Position numbers and translations under genes: made by a program | Part shown: positions 1 through 7,969 of the stretch, in pieces | Position numbering within the stretch: the first letter of the stretch is position 1 | How the letters are laid out: every line of letters starts with the position of its first letter | The notes under the pieces: model-generated | The model's input: only the letters and a program-made list of their open reading frames with translations | The model's database searches: none | Told to the model about the DNA's origin: nothing | Source: CALNXN01 sp942490645 | GTDB lineage: Bacteria > Pseudomonadota > Alphaproteobacteria > Rhodobacterales > Rhodobacteraceae | Direction of reading: 5' to 3' | Assembly: GCA_942490645.1 (NCBI GenBank) | Contig: CALNXN010000010.1 | Span: forward strand, 62,001-126,000 | Length of the DNA stretch: 64,000 bases

Positions 1-288
1 GACAATTTGTTGTTCCGCACGCCCAGTTATTAGGATGAAACCAACACCTTTAGTCTTTGGAGAGGCTCGCAACTGATGGAGCAATTGCAGCCCATCCATT
101 TGGGGCATGTTGTAGTCTGAGATAACCAAGTGCACTGGACTACTCGCAAGTGTTTTCAACGCGTCGACGCCATTCTCTGCAGTTGACACATTTCGGATTC
201 CGAAACCATCCAGTGCCTGTGTGATCAGACCTCTGCTTGTGGACATATCATCGACCACCATAATGCGAATTTGATCGCGCAAAGACAT
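1..288 (-). CDS. cheY: CheY-like single-domain response regulator (cut by left edge)
   Basis: A phosphoreceiver domain whose start is visible and whose C-terminus lies beyond the left edge; 96 codons can be read. The acidic pair D13-D14 and the phosphoacceptor D58 (in SDYNMPQMDG) are in place, and the conserved Thr follows in LITG. No output domain is seen before the edge, so a single-domain CheY is likely but not proven. It begins 12 bases after the cheR stop and is the last visible gene of the chemotaxis operon. By family, it would take phosphate from CheA and bind a flagellar switch or another target. Confidence 0.85.
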   Translation of the reverse strand, partial: MSLRDQIRIMVVDDMSTSRGLITQALDGFGIRNVSTAENGVDALKTLASSPVHLVISDYNMPQMDGLQLLHQLRASPKTKGVGFILITGRAEQQIV

Positions 289-300
289 ATTTCTGTTCCT

Positions 301-1173
301 TTAACCTGATTGCTGCATTGAATGGGAAGCAGATTGTGGGCGGTACGTAGTTGGGCCGTCTGTCACGAAGCCAGACAGCTCTGGATTCGATATTCTTTCA
401 GAGTGCCCCAAAAAAAGAAGTCCATCGGCTGCAAGGCTTTTGCGAAAACGAGGCCAAAGATGCTCTTGAGTGCGGACGTCAAAGTATATCACCACGTTGC
501 GGCAGAAAATGACGTCCATTTGTTGTTTCATCGGCCAATCTGAAAGTAGGTTTAGCTCCTTGAACGCAATCATGTCGCGAATGACCGGTTTGGTTCGAAA
601 CTGGTGTTCAGAGGCTTCAGTTTCTTTTGTGAAGTATTTGGTCAAAAGTGCTGTGGGTACACCATTCGTAAGACGTTCCGGATAAACTCCAGCGGTAGCA
701 AACTCTACAACTTTTGGATCAATGTCGGTTGCGAGAATTCGAACATCGTACTCGGTGATTTGAGGTATTTTTTCGATCAAAGTCATTGCGATCGAGCATG
801 CTTCTTGACCATTGGAGCAACCAGCCGACCAGATGCGCAAACGTCCACCGCTCCTTAGTCTTGCGAGAGACGTAGCTACCAAGTGGTCGCTCAAAACGTC
901 AAAGTGATGTTTCTCACGAAAAAAATGCGACACGTTCGTCGTGAGTGCTGAAATCATGTGACGCCGTTCGCTTTGCCCGCTTTCCGAACAAACAAGGTCG
1001 CAATATTCATTGAAATTCGCTAGGCTTAGCGATCGCAACCTGTGGCGCAGGCGCGATTGGATCATTGAGGTCTTCTCGGCCACCAACTGTAATCCGCTCT
1101 CCCGATAAGCCAGGTCAGCAATGCGCTGAAAACTGGCTTCATCCAGTTCCATCTCGTTTAGCAACTGGTTCAT
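301..1173 (-). CDS. cheR: Chemotaxis protein methyltransferase CheR
   Basis: A 290-residue protein with the CheR layout: an all-alpha N-terminal region (about 1-85) and a SAM-dependent methyltransferase domain. Visible motifs are SHFFRE, the SAM-binding glycine-rich loop GCSNGQEACSIAM and the late motif CRNVVIYFD. The family methylates glutamates on chemoreceptors with S-adenosylmethionine for adaptation. I start at the ATG in a TAATG junction with the cheW stop; a TTG four codons upstream is possible. No CheB or CheD is visible, and no chemoreceptor gene lies in this window, so its substrates are encoded elsewhere. Confidence 0.93.
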   Translation of the reverse strand: MNQLLNEMELDEASFQRIADLAYRESGLQLVAEKTSMIQSRLRHRLRSLSLANFNEYCDLVCSESGQSERRHMISALTTNVSHFFREKHHFDVLSDHLVATSLARLRSGGRLRIWSAGCSNGQEACSIAMTLIEKIPQITEYDVRILATDIDPKVVEFATAGVYPERLTNGVPTALLTKYFTKETEASEHQFRTKPVIRDMIAFKELNLLSDWPMKQQMDVIFCRNVVIYFDVRTQEHLWPRFRKSLAADGLLFLGHSERISNPELSGFVTDGPTTYRPQSASHSMQQSG

Positions 1174-1631
1174 TAAGCTGCGCAACTATGAACAGATGTG
1201 ACTATACTGCTCAAATCGAGCACGCGGATCATTCTCTCATCAATTAGCGTAAGAGAGCTGACCACATTGGGGCTGGAGCTCGCTTGCATGTCGGGAGGCG
1301 GTTGCAAGTCATCAGCCGTCAGCGCGATAATATCTGAAACCGCATCGACCAATAGCCCAGTCATGACATCCTCATGCTTGACTACAATAATTACATTCCG
1401 ATCAGTATGTTCACGCGGTTTCAAGCCGAGCCTTTGCGACAGATCCATGACCGGAAGAACTGTGCCACGCAGGTTGATCACACCTTTCATGTAACTGGGG
1501 GCATGCGGCAGTGGTGTGGTCCTGGTCCACCCTCTGATTTCCCGAACGGACATAATATCAAGAGAGTACTCCTGATCCGCCAATTTGAATGTTAACAATT
1601 CAATCGTACTGGGCATTTCTTTATCACTCAT
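1173..1631 (-). CDS. cheW: Chemotaxis coupling protein CheW
   Basis: A 152-residue CheW-domain protein covering almost the whole chain. Features typical of the family are the first strands (LTFKLADQEYSLDI), VREIRGW and the GVINLRGTVLPVMDL segment. CheW is a cytoplasmic scaffold joining receptors to the kinase CheA and has no catalytic activity. Its start overlaps the cheA stop (ATGA) and its stop overlaps the cheR start, which points to translational coupling. Length is normal for the family. Confidence 0.93.
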   Translation of the reverse strand: MSDKEMPSTIELLTFKLADQEYSLDIMSVREIRGWTRTTPLPHAPSYMKGVINLRGTVLPVMDLSQRLGLKPREHTDRNVIIVVKHEDVMTGLLVDAVSDIIALTADDLQPPPDMQASSSPNVVSSLTLIDERMIRVLDLSSIVTSVHSCAA

Positions 1632-3847
1632 GCTGATATTCCTGTTTGGCTAGGGGTCGACGCGGGCCCGGTTGCACCGATGGCGTTGGTGATGATGTCA
1701 GATGGGTCGAGTATCAAAGCAATTTGCCCGTCGCCCAATATCGTTGCAGCAGCAATTCCAGGTGCGCGATAGAAGCTGTCATCAAGTCCTTTGATGACGA
1801 CTTGTCTCTGGTCTTGGATACTATCGATAATCAAGGCGGCGCGTGTCTCATCCTCATGAGCGATCAACAAGACCACGCCACCTTCAAAGTCCGTAACAGG
1901 CGCTCTGTAACCAAGCTCTTTGCCAAGATCGAAAAGGGGCACGAACCCGCTTCGAACCCGCACAACATGAGCTCCTGGACGAACCATTTCGACATCGTCC
2001 GCAGTCAGGGTCAAGGTTTCGATGACAACATTTAGCGGCAGCACAAGTGTTTCGTCGGCGACCTGCACGACCATTCCGTCCAATACAGCCAGTGTCAGCG
2101 GCAAGGAGATCGAAAATGTCGTGCCCTCACCTGGAACAGACGTAATCGTGATACGACCGCCCAGAGCTTGAATTGCGGTGCGAACAACATCCATTCCCAC
2201 GCCACGACCGGACAAGTCCGAGACAACAGAAGCGGTCGAAAAGCCCGGTAAAAACAATAGATTATCGATTTCTGAATCGCTGAGGGATGCGTCGGCGGGA
2301 ACCAAGCCCTTGTCGATTGCGATCTGCAAGACTTTTGCCCGGTTGATCCCAGCGCCGTCGTCTGACACCTCGATCACCACGCGTCCTGATCTGTGAGCGG
2401 CGGTCATGTTGACCCGGCCTTGTGGAGGTTTACCAGCGGCGACACGATCATCCGGCGTTTCCAACCCGTGATCGACTGCGTTTCGGATCATATGCGTCAG
2501 GGGGTCAGCCAAGCGTTCGATCACGGTTTTATCGACTTCCGTGCCTTCGCCTTCAGTGTGAAGGCGGACGTCTTTGCCGACAGCCGATGATGCCTCGCGG
2601 ACGATGCGAGACATGCGCTGAAACAGCGATTTGACCGGTTGTGCACGGATCATCATTACGCTGTCTTGAATGTCGCGGGTCAGGCGTTGAAATTCCTCCA
2701 GGCCATTCATTGCATCCGAGTGCGGAGAGAGACCGGACTGCTCAAGGCTTTGCGATAGCATCGCCTGATTGATAACCAGTTCGCCAACGAGGTTAACCAA
2801 ACGTTCGATCCGGTCCAGATCAACTCTCACTACGGATTTGGCGGCTGCCACGGGAGCTTTGGCCGGGGGCGGTGCAGCCGCTGGGCTGGAGGCGGATGCG
2901 GCTTGCAGTGGCTCTTCTTTTGGCACTTCAAGTGCTTCAAGCGGGACGGCAGGATCAAGTTGCTCATTTTCGACTATTGATTCAACGACACTCGCCTCAG
3001 GCGAAGTGTCGGAAGCGTCCGAGGGTTCATCCGTATTGTTCATTTGGGTGATTTTCAGAGCGCACAGGCCATCAACGAATTCGAAGGCGGCGGAAATCTC
3101 AGCTTCTTCGACTGAGGTCTCGAGGATAATTGTCCATGATAGATAGGACTGCTCCGGGGATAGGCTGCTCAGTACCGGAAGCTTGTCCAGATTGCAGGTG
3201 ATCTCACATTCGCCCATCTCTTCCAATGCGCGAAGCATGTGAAAAGGTTCATTCCCATTTTCGAACAGTTCATTCTCTGGTCGAAACTCAATTTGGTAGC
3301 GCGGCGTTTCGAGGCGCGGCAGATCTGGCATCTCGACAATTTCCGGGAGCGCGTCATCGATATCGTCGCCGCCCATGTCCAAGTCCAACGACAGGATAGC
3401 GGGCTGAAAATCAATCTCTTCTTCGGGTTCTTCTTCGCCTGCGCCGGGTGTGTCGCCAAGCAGGCCATCCAGCTGGTCTAACAGAATCTTGGTTTCAGCG
3501 TCCGGCATTGCACCATCGTCTCGACTGATCCGCACAAGATCAGAAAGGTGATCTGCGCATTGAAAGAAGATCTTCAACGCTTCTCCGTCAGACGTCATGC
3601 GACCGGCGCGCACCTCGTCCAGCACAGTCTCGAACCGATGCGCAAAACGAACAAGCGCCTCAAGACCAAATGCACCTGCTCCACCCTTGATGGAGTGAAC
3701 AGCGCGAAACACGACGTTGATCGTTTCTGAATCGCTTGCTCCTTCATCCATGGACTGCAAGCCATCTTGTAGTGACTCCAACAACTCCTCGCATTCGATA
3801 AAAAAGGAAGCACGGATTTCGGCCATTGGATCATTTGCGTCGGACAT
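1628..3847 (-). CDS. cheA: Chemotaxis histidine kinase CheA
   Basis: A 739-residue CheA. The N-terminal Hpt (P1) domain holds the phosphorylated histidine H51 in RAVHSIKGGAGAFG. A variable acidic and Ala/Pro-rich linker follows (about 150-345), then the dimerisation helix, a GHKL ATPase with the N box MIRNAVDHGLE and glycine boxes DDGAGI and SGRGVGMDVV, and a C-terminal CheW-like regulatory domain. It autophosphorylates and passes phosphate to CheY. The start chosen has a strong GGAGG site; an upstream in-frame start adds 28 residues unlike the family. It follows cheY by 10 bases and overlaps cheW by four. Confidence 0.95.
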   Translation of the reverse strand: MSDANDPMAEIRASFFIECEELLESLQDGLQSMDEGASDSETINVVFRAVHSIKGGAGAFGLEALVRFAHRFETVLDEVRAGRMTSDGEALKIFFQCADHLSDLVRISRDDGAMPDAETKILLDQLDGLLGDTPGAGEEEPEEEIDFQPAILSLDLDMGGDDIDDALPEIVEMPDLPRLETPRYQIEFRPENELFENGNEPFHMLRALEEMGECEITCNLDKLPVLSSLSPEQSYLSWTIILETSVEEAEISAAFEFVDGLCALKITQMNNTDEPSDASDTSPEASVVESIVENEQLDPAVPLEALEVPKEEPLQAASASSPAAAPPPAKAPVAAAKSVVRVDLDRIERLVNLVGELVINQAMLSQSLEQSGLSPHSDAMNGLEEFQRLTRDIQDSVMMIRAQPVKSLFQRMSRIVREASSAVGKDVRLHTEGEGTEVDKTVIERLADPLTHMIRNAVDHGLETPDDRVAAGKPPQGRVNMTAAHRSGRVVIEVSDDGAGINRAKVLQIAIDKGLVPADASLSDSEIDNLLFLPGFSTASVVSDLSGRGVGMDVVRTAIQALGGRITITSVPGEGTTFSISLPLTLAVLDGMVVQVADETLVLPLNVVIETLTLTADDVEMVRPGAHVVRVRSGFVPLFDLGKELGYRAPVTDFEGGVVLLIAHEDETRAALIIDSIQDQRQVVIKGLDDSFYRAPGIAAATILGDGQIALILDPSDIITNAIGATGPASTPSQTGISA

Positions 3848-3857
3848 ATCTGCCTCC

Positions 3858-4223
3858 TTACCCTGCGACCATTTGCAGAGCTTTGATGAGTTTGGCGGGG
3901 TCGAAAGGTTTGACGATCCATCCAGTGGCACCCGCAGTGCGCGCTCGTGCCTTGAGTTCCGGTGCCGCCTCAGTCGTCAGTACCAAAATCGGAGTAGCGC
4001 GATGTTTTTCCTGACCGCGTACTGCGTCAATGAAGCCAAACCCATCCATCCGGGGCATGTTGATGTCAGTGATGATTGCGTCCGGCGCAAGACCATCCAA
4101 CACCTCGATCCCATGGACGCCATCGTCGGCTGTGTGGACGTTGAAACCTGCTGGAATAAGGGCGAGGCGTATCATGTCGCGCATCGTACGGCTGTCATCT
4201 ACTGCTAGAATCTCGAGTGTCAT
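3858..4223 (-). CDS. cheY: CheY-type response regulator
   Basis: A 121-residue stand-alone receiver domain. Acidic residues D9 and D10, phosphoacceptor D53 in TDINMPRMDG, the Thr pair in LVLTTEA and the Lys of VKPFDPAKL are all present, so it should be phosphorylatable. It lies directly upstream of cheA and overlaps the STAS gene by four bases (ATGA). The ATG used here follows GGGGCACCA; the longer reading frame would add 47 Arg-rich residues overlapping the STAS gene. With the receiver at the left edge, the operon supplies two CheY proteins: one may be the motor effector and the other a phosphate sink, which is inference. Confidence 0.92.
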   Translation of the reverse strand: MTLEILAVDDSRTMRDMIRLALIPAGFNVHTADDGVHGIEVLDGLAPDAIITDINMPRMDGFGFIDAVRGQEKHRATPILVLTTEAAPELKARARTAGATGWIVKPFDPAKLIKALQMVAG

Positions 4224-4495
4224 TGGTGCCCCTTTGCTACGTCTTCCGGTGTCAGCCCCATGACGCGCAACTGATCCAGCACCCGATCTGAGACGTTGAT
4301 CATGCTGAAACCGCGCTGTTCTGCGCGGGCGGCACTCGCGGCGGAAATCATCACCTGCAGGCACAAAGCGCCCAGGTAATTGACATCATTCATGTCCAGA
4401 ATGACGTCTTCTTCCTGGTTTTGCGTAAAGACAGTCAGTAACCCTTGTGCGGCAGACAGATCCAGGCGGGGGGCAAGGACAATTGGCTCACTCAT
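4220..4495 (-). CDS. STAS-domain protein of the chemotaxis operon
   Basis: A 91-residue single STAS domain of anti-sigma-factor-antagonist type: first strands (VLAPRLDLSAAQGLL), the conserved acidic strand (DVILDMNDVNYLGALCLQVM) and a final helix. In classic members a Ser or Thr at the start of the second helix is phosphorylated by a partner kinase. Here that position reads YLGALCL, without an obvious Ser, so the switch may differ or be absent. It is the first gene of the operon and overlaps cheY. Similar small STAS proteins accompany some alphaproteobacterial chemotaxis operons; the role is not known to me. Confidence 0.82.
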   Translation of the reverse strand: MSEPIVLAPRLDLSAAQGLLTVFTQNQEEDVILDMNDVNYLGALCLQVMISAASAARAEQRGFSMINVSDRVLDQLRVMGLTPEDVAKGHQ

Positions 4496-4641
4496 GACGG
4501 ATCCGTTTTTCAAAAAATTTTGGCAGGGGCATCGCATTCTCCACATCTGCTGCGCGGTCAATTGCGTTCGCTTTTAGAGCGCGGTCCGTTAAGACGACGT
4601 TACTCATTCCAGAATTCAGAGAGTTTTGAGACATCAGGCAC

Positions 4642-4670
4642 AAAAAAACGGGCCGCCCAAGGCGACCCGC
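4642..4670 (-). terminator. Rho-independent terminator of the C1 operon
   Basis: Read on the minus strand, CGGGTCGCC pairs with GGCGGCCCG (one G-T pair) around a three-base loop and is followed directly by seven T. It sits 25 bases past the methyltransferase stop and ends the minus-strand C1 operon before the chemotaxis operon. Confidence 0.85.
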
Positions 4671-4694
4671 TCTGAATGCACGTTTCGGTGGCGC

Positions 4695-5774
4695 TTATCT
4701 GCGACGACGCCCGCCCGTTCGGCCCGCCCGTCCGCGGCCTTCGTGGCCTGCTTTGGGCGCTTCTTTGTTGAATTCGATCCACGCCTGTCCATGCGGGTCG
4801 TTGTTGGTCAGAAAATTCGCGGCGCGAATGGCTTCCATCTCTTTGCCAGGGCGTGGTTTGGTCGATCCCAGACCGAAAAGCTGGCAGAAAACCTCCAGAT
4901 CCATGTCCTCGGGCACGATGATCCCCGCAGCCGCCAGTTCCGCGCGCTTGGCTTCGATCTTGCTGGCCGGAACGGGCAGGGCGACGGGATTCATGATCGC
5001 AGACGTCATACCCGCGGTCATGGCCATCGGCAAAAACGCATTGTTGATACCGTGGCGGTTTGGCAGGCCGAACGAGATGTTGGACGCGCCACATGTTGTG
5101 TTGACACCCAATTCTTCGCGCAAACGACGCACAAGTGTGAACACCTGATGTCCGGCTGTCGCCATGGCGCCGATGGGCATGACCAGCGGGTCGACAACGA
5201 TATCATGCGCCGGGATGCCAAAATCAGCAGCACGTTCAACAATCTTCTTGGCCACGGCGAAACGCACATCGGGGTCTTCGGAAATACCGGTATCGTCGTT
5301 CGAGATCGCGACAACGGGCACGTTGTATTTCTTGACCAAAGGCAGCACCAGTTCAAGCCGCTCTTCCTCACCCGTCACGGAGTTGAGCAATGGCCGCCCT
5401 TCGCAGGCCGCAAGGCCCGATTCCAGCGCGCCGGGTACGGAGCTGTCGATGCACAGGGGCACATCCACGATCGCCTGCACCCGTTCGATAAGCTCTTTCA
5501 TCAGGGGGGGTTCGACGAAATTGTTGTCTGCGTAGCGTGGGTCTTCTGCCATCTTGTTGGTGAAGACCGCGCCGGAATTGATATCAAGCACCGTGGCACC
5601 CGCAGCAACCTGAGCGATGGCGTCTTTTTCCACGGTGGAAAAATCACCTGCTTCCAACTCCATAGCGAGTTTCTTGCGGCCGGTCGGGTTGATCCTCTCA
5701 CCGATCACGCAAAAGGGCTGATCAAAGCCGATAATTGCGGTCTTGGTCTTGGATTCAACGATCGTCTTGGTCAT
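4695..5774 (-). CDS. Methyltetrahydrofolate:corrinoid methyltransferase (pterin-binding family)
   Basis: A 359-residue protein of the dihydropteroate-synthase-like TIM barrel family, as in MetH pterin domains and the AcsE/MtgA group. The opening CVIGERINPTGRKKL, DINSG, the CIDSS strand, NSVTGE and ISNDD motifs mark the methyl-THF binding barrel. It should move a methyl group between tetrahydrofolate and a corrinoid protein. The start has an AAGGAA site. The last 15 residues are almost only Gly and Arg, an unusual basic tail. It is last in an operon behind a MetF-like reductase; the partner corrinoid protein is not in this window. Confidence 0.85.
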   Translation of the reverse strand: MTKTIVESKTKTAIIGFDQPFCVIGERINPTGRKKLAMELEAGDFSTVEKDAIAQVAAGATVLDINSGAVFTNKMAEDPRYADNNFVEPPLMKELIERVQAIVDVPLCIDSSVPGALESGLAACEGRPLLNSVTGEEERLELVLPLVKKYNVPVVAISNDDTGISEDPDVRFAVAKKIVERAADFGIPAHDIVVDPLVMPIGAMATAGHQVFTLVRRLREELGVNTTCGASNISFGLPNRHGINNAFLPMAMTAGMTSAIMNPVALPVPASKIEAKRAELAAAGIIVPEDMDLEVFCQLFGLGSTKPRPGKEMEAIRAANFLTNNDPHGQAWIEFNKEAPKAGHEGRGRAGRTGGRRRR

Positions 5775-5784
5775 GTCAGTTCCT

Positions 5785-6714
5785 TCAGGTGGCGGATGCA
5801 GGAACGGTCGAAGACCCGCCGTTCTCGATCGCCCAGTTTGCGTTTGTCTTGATCCCGCCAAGCGGGAAGAAATGCACGTTCGTGATGTTGAAATCAGGAT
5901 TGGCTGCCTTGTGCAGGGCCAACTCGTTGATCACATCCACAGGCTCGAATGGCAACAGCAGCTTGGTCACGTCACGCGCGCGTTTTTGCAAAACCTTCAA
6001 CGACGGACCTACACCGCAGGCAATCGCAAATTTAATCAGCGTTTGCAGCTTTGCCGGGCCGGCAATGCCGATATGAATGGGCAAGGTGATCCCTTGGGCG
6101 GCCAGTGCGTCAGCCCATTTGATAATTGGACCCGCTTCAAAGGCAAATTGGGTCGCTATGGCCATTTGTGCATCGGTTCGGGTTTGGAAATCGTTTTTCC
6201 AGCGCAACGCGTCTGACACGTTTTTCATTGAGCCATCGGGGTCGATATCCCGGTTGCCCTCGGGGTGGCCCGCAACATGCAGTCGTTTGAACCCGGCCTG
6301 ATCGAACAACCCCGTTTCCATCAGTTGCATCGAGCTGTCAAAATCTCCCAGTGGTTTGTCAACGCCACCAGCCAGCAAAAGCGCCTGATCCACGTTTGCC
6401 TCGCCCTGATAGCGCGCAATCCAGTCACCCAGCGTCGCCTTGTCCTTGATGATGCGCGCGGGAAAATGCGGCATGACCGGGTAGCCATCGGCGTTCAGGC
6501 GTTTGGCCGTCGCCACCATGTCTTCGATCGGGGTGCCTTCGATGTGGGCAATGTAGACGCGCGTGCCTTCGGGGAGCAGATCGCGGAAATTCTCGACCTT
6601 TTCGGCTGTGCGCGGCATCACCTCGATGGAGTAACCCTTGAGGAAGCTTTCCACTTCGGCGGAGGGCCGAAGCGGGGTGTCCGCATCTTTGCGTTTGAAG
6701 TTCAACAGGGCCAT
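5785..6714 (-). CDS. Methylenetetrahydrofolate reductase (MetF-like)
   Basis: A 309-residue flavoprotein-family reductase. The barrel begins FLKGYSIEVMPR and continues with a YIAHIEG strand, an acidic HVAGHPEGN motif seen in the MTHFR superfamily, and an LPIHIGIAGP segment. It would interconvert 5,10-methylene- and 5-methyl-tetrahydrofolate. I use the ATG preceded by AAAGGA; an ATG seven codons earlier is possible. Ten bases separate it from the methyltransferase, so the two probably work together in oxidising methyl groups taken from methylated substrates. Substrate direction is inferred from context. Confidence 0.82.
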   Translation of the reverse strand: MALLNFKRKDADTPLRPSAEVESFLKGYSIEVMPRTAEKVENFRDLLPEGTRVYIAHIEGTPIEDMVATAKRLNADGYPVMPHFPARIIKDKATLGDWIARYQGEANVDQALLLAGGVDKPLGDFDSSMQLMETGLFDQAGFKRLHVAGHPEGNRDIDPDGSMKNVSDALRWKNDFQTRTDAQMAIATQFAFEAGPIIKWADALAAQGITLPIHIGIAGPAKLQTLIKFAIACGVGPSLKVLQKRARDVTKLLLPFEPVDVINELALHKAANPDFNITNVHFFPLGGIKTNANWAIENGGSSTVPASAT

Positions 6715-6761
6715 GAGGCGATCCTTTCGCGTCATAAGAGTGTCAAAAAAGCCGGTCAGGG

Positions 6762-7058
6762 TCAGGCCCAGCCGTCGTTGGCGATTAACGTCTTGATCCG
6801 TTCACGGTCATATTCAGCGTCGATTTGCGCAGCTTGCGCGTCTGCGATTTCATCGGGGTCGCCTTCTACGGCAAAGGGGGCCGCCTTGCGCCATTCCGCC
6901 AGATAGGCATCGGTGTCTTCGGCACCGACTTTCATGGCCGCGCGATCAATCGCCTGTTCAAAGCGTTCCGGCAACTGCCGTTTGGAGCCGCGCCGTCCTT
7001 TGCCCACGATCACCTGAGCAGGAATATCGCGCCAATACACAATGGTTACATCTGGCAT
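6762..7058 (-). CDS. Small PF13769-type 'virulence factor' protein
   Basis: A 98-residue protein beginning with VTIVYWRDIPAQVIV and GKGRRGSKRQLPERF, which I recognise as the short conserved family often labelled 'virulence factor' and usually found beside corrinoid methyltransferases and MetF-like reductases in roseobacters. The name is historical; the biochemical function is unknown to me. It is the first gene of this C1 operon. The chosen start follows GGGAATCAGAT; the longer frame upstream has no family resemblance. No signal peptide or membrane segment is seen. Confidence 0.7.
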   Translation of the reverse strand: MPDVTIVYWRDIPAQVIVGKGRRGSKRQLPERFEQAIDRAAMKVGAEDTDAYLAEWRKAAPFAVEGDPDEIADAQAAQIDAEYDRERIKTLIANDGWA

Positions 7059-7227
7059 ATCTGATTCCCATCCGTTCGTTCCGCCGTATCTAACCCTGCA
7101 GATAGGACACATGGCGCCGTTTTTCGACAGAAAGGGTGCCGTCCGCGACGCAGGGTGCATATTCGCGACTACCAAGAGGGCGGGGCGCCGTGTTAAGCAA
7201 TGGAAAAACAAGACCTGAGGGGTCGCG

Positions 7228-7896
7228 ATGGCTATCGAGCTTGCCGCCTATCACATCGCTTACATGGCATTGCCCAAGGCGGCCTGTTCGTCCGTCAAGG
7301 CGGCGCTGGCTTTGAATGACCCCGACATTCGTCTCGAAGACTATCCCGAAAGCGATTTTGCGAGTGCAGTGGATCGGTGGCACAAGATCTACCCAACGCG
7401 GCGGTTTCGCCCGCACCGCTGGGAAAAATACGACACCGGCTGGTGGCGCTTTGCAGTTGTGCGTGACCCCGCCAAGCGGCTGATGTCATGCTACACCAAC
7501 CGGGTTGTCGAGCTTAAGGACTTGCACAACAGCCGCAAATTGCTGCGCGGCGACGTCGATTTGCCGATGGATCCTGACCCGGATTTCTTCTTTCAGAACC
7601 TCGATGCTTATCGTGCGGCGTCCTCAGCCATCAAGCACCATGCCCTGCCAGCGTGGTTGTTTCTGGGGCCTTTGCCGCTGGCCTATGACCGCGTCTACAA
7701 AGTCGAGGAGATGGACCAGTTGGCGCAAGATCTAAGCGACCGGATCGGCCACCCGGTAACGCTGCCGCGTGAGAACCCCAGCCATTACACGCTGGCGCTA
7801 TCCGACCTCAAACCCAAGACGCAAGACGCTCTGCGCGGGTTTCTGGCGGATGAATACGCCTACCTTGACGGGTATTATGACAATCCAATGACATGA
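7228..7896 (+). CDS. Sulfotransferase-family protein
   Basis: A 222-residue cytosolic protein. Near the start, YMALPKAACSSVKAAL fits the 5'-phosphosulfate loop of PAPS-dependent sulfotransferases (family 2 type), and FAVVRDPAKRLMSCY fits the 3'-phosphate-binding motif with Arg and Ser. These two motifs are the basis of the call; the acceptor cannot be deduced. A GAGGGG site precedes the ATG. It is divergent from the C1 operon and 73 bases before ppx. The C-terminal half is short for the family but shows no frameshift. Confidence 0.72.
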   Translation: MAIELAAYHIAYMALPKAACSSVKAALALNDPDIRLEDYPESDFASAVDRWHKIYPTRRFRPHRWEKYDTGWWRFAVVRDPAKRLMSCYTNRVVELKDLHNSRKLLRGDVDLPMDPDPDFFFQNLDAYRAASSAIKHHALPAWLFLGPLPLAYDRVYKVEEMDQLAQDLSDRIGHPVTLPRENPSHYTLALSDLKPKTQDALRGFLADEYAYLDGYYDNPMT

Positions 7897-7969
7897 AGCA
7901 GTTGCGATGCTTGCGCTATCAGGGGTTAACCGCTAGCGTGATCTCAACTCGAAAAGAAAGGCGCACAAG

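Noticed and set aside
3848..3931. 28-codon N-terminal extension of CheA
   Set aside because: The internal ATG at 3847 has a strong GGAGG site, and the extension would run back into the stop region of the cheY gene without family-like residues.
4626..5852. 408-codon plus-strand frame across the methyltransferase gene
   Set aside because: It mirrors the clear minus-strand methyl-THF:corrinoid methyltransferase, is His/Arg/Gln-rich and has no recognisable domain.
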